Origin: a virus
DNA: 64,000 nucleotides
IMG/VR virus record: IMGVR_UViG_3300021957_004906
Coordinates: 1-64,000 of that record
Strand: one strand, 5' to 3'
Part shown: one piece after another, positions 50,915 through 59,171 of the stretch
Layout of the letters: every line of letters starts with the position of its first letter
Numbering within the stretch: position 1 is the stretch's first letter
Position numbers and translations under genes: made by a program
Notes under the pieces: generated by a model
The model's database searches: none
What the model was told of the DNA's origin: nothing
What the model saw: the letters and a program-made list of their open reading frames with translations, nothing else

Positions 50915-53900
50915 TTATAGATTTAAAAGTTGGAATAAACTGTTACCCCCACCGCCACCGCCACTCACTGTTCCTGGTACCCATTCAGTTGTATTTCCAT
51001 CATATACTAAAACTTGTCCATTTGTTGGAGGGGTTGTTGCTGTGTCGACGTCACTAAGTTCATTAATACTAGATACATTAATTTTAGCTAATGTTCTAGC
51101 GTCTGTATAGTAAAGATTAGTTGTGCCTTCTGTTAAATCGTCTGTAGTGAAGTTACTAATATCTGTAACTTGACCAGTAATATTACCAGTAACGTCACCA
51201 ATAAATTCATTAGCAGTTAGTTTTGCACTAATAAATGCACTCGTGGTTGTGTCATAAATTTCTGCACTCCACCGATCATTTACTTCGTCCCATACAAAAC
51301 GAACATTATCACTAGTACCACGCTCAATTTCAATACCGCCGTTTTGGCTTGGTGTACTTGTTTCATCACTATTAAGTAGTATAATACTATCACCAATGTT
51401 AACTTCATTTGAGTTAACTGATGTTGTTGTGCCTTTAACTGTTAAGTCACCTTCGATTGTAACTTCACCATCAAAAGTAGCATCGTTAAATGTAACGTCT
51501 GATGTTGTTGCAACGTCCTGTCCAATTTCAATTACACCAGTACTAGGTGTGTATGTTACACCTGTACCTCCACTAATTGCACTTCTTGCTCTAGTATCTG
51601 TGAAGTAAAGGTTAGTTGAACCTTCGCTTAGTGCGTCAGTGTTGTGGTTTGAAATATCTGATACAGTACCAGTTACGTTACCCGTCACATTACCGTGTAC
51701 CCTTGATACATTTAGTTCTTTGTTTAAGTTCCAACGGTCATCTGTATTAGTATATGTAAGTGTAGCATTTGCACCGTCAACTGTTAACCCAGCGCCATTA
51801 GCAGCCGCGGCACTTGCCGATCCTTTTGCTACTGTGATATTAAGATCATCTACATCAAGTGTTGTGCTGTTAATTGTTGTAGTTGTTCCGTCAACTTGTA
51901 AGTCTCCTGCTATTACAACCTTACCAGTGTTATCTCCAACACCTGCTGGGTCAATAACAAAATTAGCAGGACCAGCTAAGTATCCACTTACTGTTGCATT
52001 ACCAGTAATATTAATATTACCAGTTCCAGTGATATCTTTGGAATTAAGATCTAAATCACCACCCAGTTGTGGTGTTGTGTCTTCTACAACTTCATTAATA
52101 GATACTGCCTCTACACGAGCATCTGTATAATATAAATTCGTTGTGCCTTCTGATAAGTCATCGGTTGATTTATTACCAAAGTCAGTATCAAAATCAGTCG
52201 ACTTATATGTTGTTACGCTAAACACCCCTGTTGATTGAGTATATGTTAAATCACCACTTGCACTTACATGAGCTCTAACTTCTGCCGCACTTGGACCAGT
52301 ATAAGAAATAACACCAGTTGATGAATCATATGATACCGAACCATCACCGCCATTATCTGTTACTGATATTGATGCTCTTGCTCTTGCATCAGTGAAATAT
52401 AAATTCGTTGAACCTTCTGATAAATCGTCAGTGTATGCACCTGCTAATTTTGTATCGAAGTCTGCATTCGCTCTTGCAGACGTATAGTAAAGATTAGTTG
52501 TTCCTTCTGATAAATCGTCAGTATCATTAACACTAAGATCAAAACCTCCAGGAGAGCCAATAACTGTTCCTGTGGCATTAAGCGTTCCTGCCCCTAACTT
52601 TATAGTACTTCCACTTAGATATAAATCTTTCCATTTTTTAGTTGAACTACCTATATCTCTTGTTTCGTCACCATCAGGCAAAAAGTCACCGGATAGTATA
52701 ATATCTTTATTAAAGTCCCAACTAGTAGTTGCATGTGTGTATGTAATATTAGCGCCTGCACCGTCAACTGTTAACCCAGCTCCGTTTGCAGCCGCAGAAT
52801 CTGCGGCTCCTTTAGCCACAGTAATATTAAGATCATCAACGTCTAATGTTGTACTGTTAATTGTTGTAGTTGTTCCATCAACTTGTAAATCGCCAGCAAT
52901 TACAACTTTACCTGTGTTATCTCCAACACCTGCTGGGTCAATAACAAAATTAGCAGGACCAGCTAAGTATCCACTAATCACTGCATTACCAGTAATATTA
53001 ATATTACCAGTTCCAGTGATATCTTTGGAATTAAGATCTAAATCACCACCCAGTTGTGGCGTAGTGTCTTCTACTATATTTTCTAATGAGACTGCTCTTG
53101 CTCTTGCATCTGTATAATATAGGTTAGTTCCTTCTGCTAAGTCTGTAGTTGACTTAGTTGCTAAATCTGTGTTGAATTGTGCTGTATCACGTGCCGCTGT
53201 GTAATATAGATTAGTTCCTTCTGCTAAGTCTGTCGTTGACTTAGTTGCTAATCTTGTATCGAAATCTGCATTTGCTCTTGCGGTAGTGTAATATAAATTT
53301 GTTGTGCCTTCAGTTATATCATCTGTATTTCCAGTGATACCACTTAATACTGGAGGTATGTATGTAAAAACGCCAGTAATGTTATCATATGTAATTCCGC
53401 CATCGCCTGCGGCAGTACCTTCTGCACCAACACTAATGTCAGATAAGACTATACCTGCACCACTATTTGTTACCCAATTATAATCTGTACCGTCCCAACT
53501 TAGTACCTGATTGGTTATTGCACTACCTTGATTTAAGTGTGTATCAACATCACTATCTGTATACAAATCACTTGTTAGCGCGATTGTCCCAGTACCACTT
53601 GGGATAGTATGTGTGTTTAATGTACCATTAAACTGTACATTACCACCTACAGTTAATTGCGAAACGACATTGAATAGTCCTGCACTATTTATTGATGCTC
53701 GGTCTACACCAGCTGTTGTAAATGTAAGGGTATCTTCGTCTGATCCAGGTGCAGATTCTGCTGTAATTTTAGTATCTTGATCTACATCAACTATACCACC
53801 TAACGAACTCCATCCAGATCCATTGTAACCTTCAAACGATTGCAGTTGTGTGTTAAAACGTATTTGACCGCTTGCCGCGGTTGGTCGTTGTGCAGTATTT

Positions 53901-53995
53901 CCTACTGGTACACCAAGTGCACCAGTTGTACTTATTGTTAATACATCTGATGTAGATGTAATCCTATCTCGTTGATGATCATAATTTATAGCCAT
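50915..53995 (-). CDS. Tail fibre with duplicated modules
   Basis: This 1026-residue protein opens MAINYDHQRDRITSTSDVLT. It holds at least six D-D-L-S-E-G-T/S-T-N-L-Y-Y-T/F-T-D-A-R modules. It also has two long near-identical copies of a module running from EDTTPQLGGDLDLNSKDITG through DPAGVGDNTGKVVIAGDLQV to AAANGAGLTVDGA, and a final VKGTTTSVNSNEVNIGDSII region. It ends in a Gly/Pro-rich tail (SGGGGGGNSLFQLLNL). It shares modules with the plus-strand fibre at 22304-28522. It is probably a trimeric beta-structured fibre. Confidence 0.85.
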   Translation of the reverse strand: MAINYDHQRDRITSTSDVLTISTTGALGVPVGNTAQRPTAASGQIRFNTQLQSFEGYNGSGWSSLGGIVDVDQDTKITAESAPGSDEDTLTFTTAGVDRASINSAGLFNVVSQLTVGGNVQFNGTLNTHTIPSGTGTIALTSDLYTDSDVDTHLNQGSAITNQVLSWDGTDYNWVTNSGAGIVLSDISVGAEGTAAGDGGITYDNITGVFTYIPPVLSGITGNTDDITEGTTNLYYTTARANADFDTRLATKSTTDLAEGTNLYYTAARDTAQFNTDLATKSTTDLAEGTNLYYTDARARAVSLENIVEDTTPQLGGDLDLNSKDITGTGNINITGNAVISGYLAGPANFVIDPAGVGDNTGKVVIAGDLQVDGTTTTINSTTLDVDDLNITVAKGAADSAAANGAGLTVDGAGANITYTHATTSWDFNKDIILSGDFLPDGDETRDIGSSTKKWKDLYLSGSTIKLGAGTLNATGTVIGSPGGFDLSVNDTDDLSEGTTNLYYTSARANADFDTKLAGAYTDDLSEGSTNLYFTDARARASISVTDNGGDGSVSYDSSTGVISYTGPSAAEVRAHVSASGDLTYTQSTGVFSVTTYKSTDFDTDFGNKSTDDLSEGTTNLYYTDARVEAVSINEVVEDTTPQLGGDLDLNSKDITGTGNINITGNATVSGYLAGPANFVIDPAGVGDNTGKVVIAGDLQVDGTTTTINSTTLDVDDLNITVAKGSASAAAANGAGLTVDGANATLTYTNTDDRWNLNKELNVSRVHGNVTGNVTGTVSDISNHNTDALSEGSTNLYFTDTRARSAISGGTGVTYTPSTGVIEIGQDVATTSDVTFNDATFDGEVTIEGDLTVKGTTTSVNSNEVNIGDSIILLNSDETSTPSQNGGIEIERGTSDNVRFVWDEVNDRWSAEIYDTTTSAFISAKLTANEFIGDVTGNITGQVTDISNFTTDDLTEGTTNLYYTDARTLAKINVSSINELSDVDTATTPPTNGQVLVYDGNTTEWVPGTVSGGGGGGNSLFQLLNL
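51775..53067 (-). repeat. Direct duplication of about 300 bp within the fibre gene (offset 987 bp)
   Basis: The segment at 51775-52080 recurs at 52762-53067, exactly 987 bases away, with stretches of more than 50 identical bases. The conserved part encodes the QLGGDLDLNSK to LTVDGA module. Confidence 0.9.
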
Positions 53996-54020
53996 ATAAC
54001 ACTCTCACTGTTGTTTCGAG

Positions 54021-54028
54021 TATTTAGC
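54021..54028 (-). promoter_or_regulatory. Late-like promoter box before the 1026-aa fibre
   Basis: GCTAAATA on the minus strand, 25 bases before the fibre ATG, the same variant as at gp15. Confidence 0.45.
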
Positions 54029-54032
54029 TGTA

Positions 54033-54557
54033 TTAGCCAGACATTTCTTGAAAGAGCTGGGTAGCAAAGTCAAAACAAATTTTAGCTTCTTCTGCCATAC
54101 TGTCGTCTAATTTTTCACGCACTCTGTCTTTGATAACATTAACATCTTCGTCGAACTGGTACATAGTACCTGATCCGGGTGTACGTTTAGAGATCATTTG
54201 TCCGCCACTTAGATCGCCCATATGTCTTACATATATGTGTGCCATAAGTTTGTTAGGATCATCTTTGATATTTAATAAATGATCCAAGTATTGCTCGACA
54301 ACAGGATACATTGTTGGTATGTAATCTTCTAAATCTGTTTCAAGTTCAGTTATATCGTTGTGTATTTTTGGTGCAATAATTACATCAGTCAATCCATGTA
54401 ATCTTGCAAAATTTTCTAATACATTATATTGAGGATGTTGATTATGTAAGAAATCACAATAGCGTTCATTACTAATTCCGCCCATAAGTTCTTTAACAAA
54501 ATCTTGTCTTTCAGCATTTTTATGATGCTCGTAGGTTAGTTCTTTAAGATTGCTCAT
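54033..54557 (-). CDS. ho1: Heme oxygenase
   Basis: This 174-residue protein matches the heme oxygenase family. ELTYEHHKNAERQDFVKELM places the proximal heme ligand His12 in the usual H-x-x-A-E context, and HIYVRHMGDLSGGQMI supplies the distal helix GDLSGGQ. It would open heme to biliverdin, CO and iron using reduced ferredoxin. It is shorter than typical cyanobacterial HO1 (about 240) but the core is complete. Biliverdin is the substrate of the bilin reductase at 33446-34117. It stands alone between late structural genes with its own sigma70-like promoter. The ATG lies so near the -10 box that the mRNA may be leaderless. Confidence 0.92.
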   Translation of the reverse strand: MSNLKELTYEHHKNAERQDFVKELMGGISNERYCDFLHNQHPQYNVLENFARLHGLTDVIIAPKIHNDITELETDLEDYIPTMYPVVEQYLDHLLNIKDDPNKLMAHIYVRHMGDLSGGQMISKRTPGSGTMYQFDEDVNVIKDRVREKLDDSMAEEAKICFDFATQLFQEMSG

Positions 54558-54562
54558 ATCTA

Positions 54563-54590
54563 ACTATAGCACTTTCTAAGTTCGTGTCAA
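54563..54590 (-). promoter_or_regulatory. Sigma70-like promoter for heme oxygenase
   Basis: Minus strand TTGACA (54585-54590), 16-base spacer, TATAGT (54563-54568). The ATG begins 6 bases after the -10 box. The -35 element lies within the last codons of the subtilase gene. Confidence 0.75.
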
Positions 54591-56624
54591 GCTAATACCG
54601 CCTGAAAATATAAAACTTCCTGATATTGTAGCGTCAGTGATAGGGTTTGCAGTACTTACTGGAATAGTTGCTTGATAAAGTATTCTTCTATCAGCACTTC
54701 TTAGTGCATTATAATCACTACTCCAACTTGCTGTAGGGCTTGTAGGTTCTGTGCCTACATATATATCAGTAGTGGGTTGTACTTGTACATTTGTCTTAAT
54801 CCAATTACGCAAATCTTCATATGTCCAGCCCCTGTTATACTGCATCGCAATTGCTAAAAATCCACATGCTACTGGACAGGCGGCACTAGTACCACTAAAT
54901 CTCGTGTCTCGACAGGCAGCAATGGCTGTTAATCCACTATAACTAGCGTCTGATCTAGCAACATCTAATCCATATACATCTTCTGTTGCGGCGAGTGTTC
55001 CGTCCCCTGGTGCAAATAAATCAATAGCACTTCCCATATCACTATAGTTTACTTTTCTATCTTGATCATAGTTATTTGTCATATCATCATCTAAACAACC
55101 AATGTTAATGGCTGGAAATTTAACTGTGGTATTTCCTTGTGCAGTTTGGATTTCAGTTTTACCAATGTGTTGCGGAAAACCGCGTCTGTTTGTTGATCCT
55201 GTTACGTTAAATCCAAACTCATTAAATGTATCTTGATAGAACGTATTAGTATTATTGTTGCTAATGCGGTTATCATAGTTGGGATGATCTGGATTAACTT
55301 GTTGCTGATTACTATTTCCTGCTGCCATCACACATATAACACCTGCTTGTGTAAGTTCATCTCCAGCTTGTGTCATACTATTGTCATACATTTCTGATTT
55401 CCAACGTCCGCCATCACCTGTTGCACCTAACCAACTGATAAATCCTGGCTCGTTACCTGTTCCACTATATGCAACTGCTGGATTTGTTCTCCAATAATAA
55501 TGACTACCGCCTTTGTCACTAGCTCTATATCCCCAACTGTTTGAACTCATTGTTGGATCTTTTGTTCCAAATGTTGGGTTTACTGGTTTATACTGATGAA
55601 ATACTTTTTGTAGATCAAATCCAATTTCCATACTACCTGGATTGTAAGTACCGTATAAATTTAAAATCCATTTGTTAGCATTGTATGCCCAACCATGTGT
55701 ACGTCCAAATATTAAACTGGCGCATTGAGTACCATGTGTGCCACTAGTAGGAAATGTTGTATTACTACCATTGGCTCTATTTCTAGTATAGCTGTCACTG
55801 ACCGGAATATTACCAAATGCCGATAAACTTGCACTACGTTGACTACTACTCTGCCACCAACTACGTGCAACACTCTCCACAGGAACAGTTGTGCCGTCCC
55901 AACGTGTCATTAGTCTATTTGTTGGATCAGCATCAAACCAATCTGGGTCAATATAATAAGGAGCGTCTAATACCAAATCTAAGCAATCACAAATACCATT
56001 TCCTGGAAGTACATTGCCGCCTACATAGTCTGTTGGATTTACTGCATTAGTAACACCATTATTAATAAATTCTGTATGTCCAATCCAACTAGCATTGTCA
56101 GCACAAATGATATCAACATTCTCACCTGCCCCAACTTGTTGTACTTTACTGCTAATAGCAACATTTTCATTTGTTGTTGCAGTTTTCCACGGATTTTGTT
56201 TTGTTTGCATTCTATACAAAGCGGTTGTACGATTTATTGTAGGTTCAGCATTGCTAAAATTACTTTGTACACTACTACTACCAACAGTCCACATTTGATA
56301 GTTGTTGTATGCATTTGGCCATCTGTCAGTTAGTGTATTGTTGGTTGCACAATGTAATTCTTCCCAAGGTGGCATATATGTTTCGGGATATTTTTCAGGA
56401 CTTTCGTTAATAAATTTTACACGTTCATCGCTTTGTAATGCGGTTGCTTCTTCTAGTGTAAGCAAGTAACTACCACGTGTCGGACTATGTAGTTTTTCGT
56501 CTTCGACTGTAACTTCTCTACTTGGTACACTAGCGTATGTATTTCCGTCTGCAATAAGTTCGGCATGTAGTTCAGCCCATTGCTCAGTGGTATGTGTTCC
56601 TAGTGTGTAATATTTTTCACTCAT
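54576..56624 (-). CDS. Subtilisin-like serine protease (S8), probably virion-associated
   Basis: This 682-residue protein carries the full S8 triad: Asp176 in DIICADNASWIGHTEF, His297 in SGTHGTQCASL and Ser580 in FSGTSAACPVACGF, with the oxyanion Asn437 in VMAAGNSN. Residues 1-165 could be a pro- or anchoring domain, and the last 80 residues form a beta-rich tail. No signal peptide is seen. It sits between late structural genes and follows the 16-residue-repeat protein by 16 bases, so a tail-borne protease acting on host surface or fibre maturation is likely (inference). Confidence 0.88.
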   Translation of the reverse strand: MSEKYYTLGTHTTEQWAELHAELIADGNTYASVPSREVTVEDEKLHSPTRGSYLLTLEEATALQSDERVKFINESPEKYPETYMPPWEELHCATNNTLTDRWPNAYNNYQMWTVGSSSVQSNFSNAEPTINRTTALYRMQTKQNPWKTATTNENVAISSKVQQVGAGENVDIICADNASWIGHTEFINNGVTNAVNPTDYVGGNVLPGNGICDCLDLVLDAPYYIDPDWFDADPTNRLMTRWDGTTVPVESVARSWWQSSSQRSASLSAFGNIPVSDSYTRNRANGSNTTFPTSGTHGTQCASLIFGRTHGWAYNANKWILNLYGTYNPGSMEIGFDLQKVFHQYKPVNPTFGTKDPTMSSNSWGYRASDKGGSHYYWRTNPAVAYSGTGNEPGFISWLGATGDGGRWKSEMYDNSMTQAGDELTQAGVICVMAAGNSNQQQVNPDHPNYDNRISNNNTNTFYQDTFNEFGFNVTGSTNRRGFPQHIGKTEIQTAQGNTTVKFPAINIGCLDDDMTNNYDQDRKVNYSDMGSAIDLFAPGDGTLAATEDVYGLDVARSDASYSGLTAIAACRDTRFSGTSAACPVACGFLAIAMQYNRGWTYEDLRNWIKTNVQVQPTTDIYVGTEPTSPTASWSSDYNALRSADRRILYQATIPVSTANPITDATISGSFIFSGGISLTRT

Positions 56625-56640
56625 GATATTTCCTAAGTTA

Positions 56641-57909
56641 TTATGCTATAATTGAGCCTTGGTTTGCAGTATTCAACCAACCATTTGTACCATATAGTAA
56701 TGTTATATTATCGTTTACATCAGCCATTGTAATTGTCGTTCCGGTAGCAAATGTAGTTGGAGTAATTGTTGCGTCACCGCCATCTACTATCATACTAATT
56801 ATTTTTATTTGTCCTGCTACACCATCTGCAAGTGTGTAGTCATCTGCGCCAGTTGTTGTAATTTCAGTAATGTATGATGTTACGTCAATTGCTCCAGGGC
56901 CACTAATTTGTTGCACACTTCCTATCATAGTTTGTTGTGCTGGTGTTGCTGTATGTGTTACTTCGCCTGTTGTAGCATCGTACATCAACGTAGTTGTACC
57001 ACTTGCATTTCTAATTGGTTTAATTACTAAACTATTTGCCGTGGTGTTGTTTGTTTCCACACCAGTTGCACTTATTACAATTGAGTTTGCAGCTTGGTTT
57101 GATTGACCAGCATCGTGTCCAATTGCTATTGCACTATCACCTTGGGCAGAATTACCAGCAAGGTACCCAATCGCAACAGCTTTTATACCTTGATTTTGAT
57201 TGCCTGTGTTATTGCCAATTGCTACTGCACTTTCACCTTGGGTCGACGATCCTACATTGCTACCGATTGCTACTCCACCTGTACCTTGTGTTGTTTCGCC
57301 TGCGTTTATACCAATTGCTACAGAAAAATTGCCTTGATTTGTTTTACCAGCATCAGTACCAATTGCTACTGCATTAGCACTTTGATTATCTTCACCTGCG
57401 AAAGAACCAATTGCTACTGCTTTTGCGCCTTGACTTGTTGCACCTGCCCTGTCACCAACTGCTGTTGCACCTACACCTTGACTTGTAAAACCTGCATAAC
57501 TACCAATTGCTGTTGCGTTTTCACCTTGACTTGTTTTGCCAGAATTAGCACCAACTGCTGTTGCTTCAACACCTTGAGTTGTTTTACCAGCTTCATTACC
57601 AATACCAACTCCGCCTGCGCCTTGACCAGTTAGACCTGCTTCACCACCAACTGCTACAGTAAAATTACCTTGACTTGTTTTACCAGCATTTTCTCCAATT
57701 GCTACTGCTTTTGTTCCCTGACCAGTTTCACCTGCCAGTGCGCCAAGTGCGATTATTGATGGACCATTAGCATTGTTAATATCAGTAATATTTGCCCAAG
57801 TCGTTGAGCCACCACCGCTAACACCGGTTAATGCACTACCGTCTCCACTAAAAGAGGTTGCAGTAACTTGTCCAGTAACCTCTATACCTTGTTTAAATTT
57901 TGTTGACAT
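56641..57909 (-). CDS. Beta-roll fibre/adhesin with 16-residue repeats
   Basis: In this 422-residue protein about 13 tandem 16-residue repeats span roughly residues 45-265, with the form (A)-x-A-V-A-I-G-x-x-A-G-x-T-x-Q-G. These resemble the YadA/trimeric autotransporter head, which folds as a left-handed beta-roll. The short N-terminus (TKFKQGIEVTGQVTATSFSG) looks like a fibre attachment domain; the C-terminal 150 residues are beta-rich. A perfect TATAAATA late box lies just upstream. It is probably a trimeric tail or head fibre. Confidence 0.8.
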   Translation of the reverse strand: MSTKFKQGIEVTGQVTATSFSGDGSALTGVSGGGSTTWANITDINNANGPSIIALGALAGETGQGTKAVAIGENAGKTSQGNFTVAVGGEAGLTGQGAGGVGIGNEAGKTTQGVEATAVGANSGKTSQGENATAIGSYAGFTSQGVGATAVGDRAGATSQGAKAVAIGSFAGEDNQSANAVAIGTDAGKTNQGNFSVAIGINAGETTQGTGGVAIGSNVGSSTQGESAVAIGNNTGNQNQGIKAVAIGYLAGNSAQGDSAIAIGHDAGQSNQAANSIVISATGVETNNTTANSLVIKPIRNASGTTTLMYDATTGEVTHTATPAQQTMIGSVQQISGPGAIDVTSYITEITTTGADDYTLADGVAGQIKIISMIVDGGDATITPTTFATGTTITMADVNDNITLLYGTNGWLNTANQGSIIA

Positions 57910-57929
57910 ATATCATCTCCTGTTATACA

Positions 57930-57937
57930 TATTTATA
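57930..57937 (-). promoter_or_regulatory. T4 late promoter box (exact TATAAATA)
   Basis: An exact TATAAATA on the minus strand, 20 bases before the ATG of the beta-roll gene and right after the gp23 terminator. Confidence 0.75.
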
Positions 57938-57953
57938 TAAAACAGTACTCATG

Positions 57954-57979
57954 AAAACAGGGCCCGTAGGCCCTGTTTT
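57954..57979 (-). terminator. Strong hairpin terminator after gp23
   Basis: AAAACAGGGCC and GGCCCTGTTTT form a perfect 11-bp stem with a 4-base loop. The 3' arm ends in TTTT on the minus strand. It is the strongest hairpin in the window and follows the major capsid gene. Confidence 0.9.
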
Positions 57980-58000
57980 ATTATTATATATTTACTTGTA

Positions 58001-59161
58001 TTACAAGAATGCAAGATCGTTAGTTGTAACAGCAATTTTTGCAAGATAGTCAGCAGCATTACCGAGCGATGATGCTTGGTTGCTTAGTTCTACATAACCA
58101 TAACGTGTCATGAAGCTAACTACTGGCTCAAATGTACCTGGATCAAGCACTGTTCCTGAACTCATTAGTGGGATGTATGGGCAATAGAACGCCGCGGCGT
58201 CTGTTTCTGTTGCACCCTTGTATCCAACTAATACATCATCGTTAGCAGCATACTGGTTAACATAAATTCTCATAGTACCGTTTAATGTACCAACGAATTT
58301 TGTGTTTGTAGGTGCTTCAAAAGTACCTTCAGTTGTGCGAGCAAATGCTGATGTAGTTGCACTTTGTAGTACTGTAAGTACTGTTGGGCTAACTACTGCC
58401 CAGTTACCTGCGCCACGTCTTGTACGTGCTGCAATTGTGTTTGCATTTTTGTTGATAAGAACTGCAAGAGCTGCATGCTCGTCACCAACAAATGTTGCTG
58501 TACCTGATACGCCAGCTTGGCTGTATGTATCTGGACCAGTACCTGCAAGACTTGAAAGACTTGAAAGAACTTCTTGGTCGATTTCAGCAGTAATCTCTTG
58601 TGCAAGTGCTTGCATGATTTCTGCTTCAACATCTAAACCATGCATAGACTGTGCGTCTTGTGCTGATTCAAAAGTCCAACGTGCTGATAGCTTACGTGTT
58701 TTAGCTTCAACAGTCTGCTTGAGTACTTGAATACTCATTTTCTTACCTGCTTCACCTTCAAGAGCTGAAGTTGCAGCACCGCGGTTAGTTGTTTCATTAC
58801 CTGAGTAACCGTTTGCAATTGCAAATGGGCTCAATGCTTCGTCACCAGCTGTTGCTGTGTCGAATGTTTCTGCATAACGCACACGTAATGTGTGAATCTG
58901 GCCTACTGGTCCAGTCATTGGCTGAACGCCAACAATTTCGTTAGCAATAACAGTTGGCATAACACGACGAATCACTGGAAGAATCACTTTGTTAAGTGTT
59001 GCAATGTTACCTGATTGAGTTGCACCTGCTGTAACTGCCTCTGAGAGGTAGTTCTTAGTGTTCTCAAGTGTTGTTTCCATTACTTTTTTCTTGGTTCCAG
59101 TAAGACCATCGGTTAACGCTTCTTTAGTTGCGTTCCAATTTTCATTTAAATTAATAGTCAT
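58001..59161 (-). CDS. 23: gp23 major capsid protein
   Basis: This 386-residue protein fits gp23 of marine T4-like phages: VILPVIRRVMPTVIANEIVG, VQPMTGPVGQIHTLRVRYAE, KTRKLSARWTFESAQDAQSM, LDVEAEIMQALAQEITAEID and VVSPTVLTVLQSA. It is shorter than T4 gp23 (521), lacking the large insertion domain. gp21 probably trims the N-terminal helix (residues 1-50 region). The conserved order gp20-gp21-gp22-gp23 is kept, with gp23 10 bases after gp22 and a strong terminator after it. Confidence 0.95.
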   Translation of the reverse strand: MTINLNENWNATKEALTDGLTGTKKKVMETTLENTKNYLSEAVTAGATQSGNIATLNKVILPVIRRVMPTVIANEIVGVQPMTGPVGQIHTLRVRYAETFDTATAGDEALSPFAIANGYSGNETTNRGAATSALEGEAGKKMSIQVLKQTVEAKTRKLSARWTFESAQDAQSMHGLDVEAEIMQALAQEITAEIDQEVLSSLSSLAGTGPDTYSQAGVSGTATFVGDEHAALAVLINKNANTIAARTRRGAGNWAVVSPTVLTVLQSATTSAFARTTEGTFEAPTNTKFVGTLNGTMRIYVNQYAANDDVLVGYKGATETDAAAFYCPYIPLMSSGTVLDPGTFEPVVSFMTRYGYVELSNQASSLGNAADYLAKIAVTTNDLAFL

Positions 59162-59171
59162 TTCGGTCTCC

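Noticed and set aside
52572-53117. 181-residue plus-strand frame inside the fibre gene
   Set aside because: It repeats another antisense frame at 51639-52130 only because the fibre gene is internally duplicated.
56641-57909. CRISPR array suspected from regular repeats of about 48 bases
   Set aside because: The repeat lies in one open frame, varies at wobble positions and encodes 16-residue protein repeats; there are no spacers.
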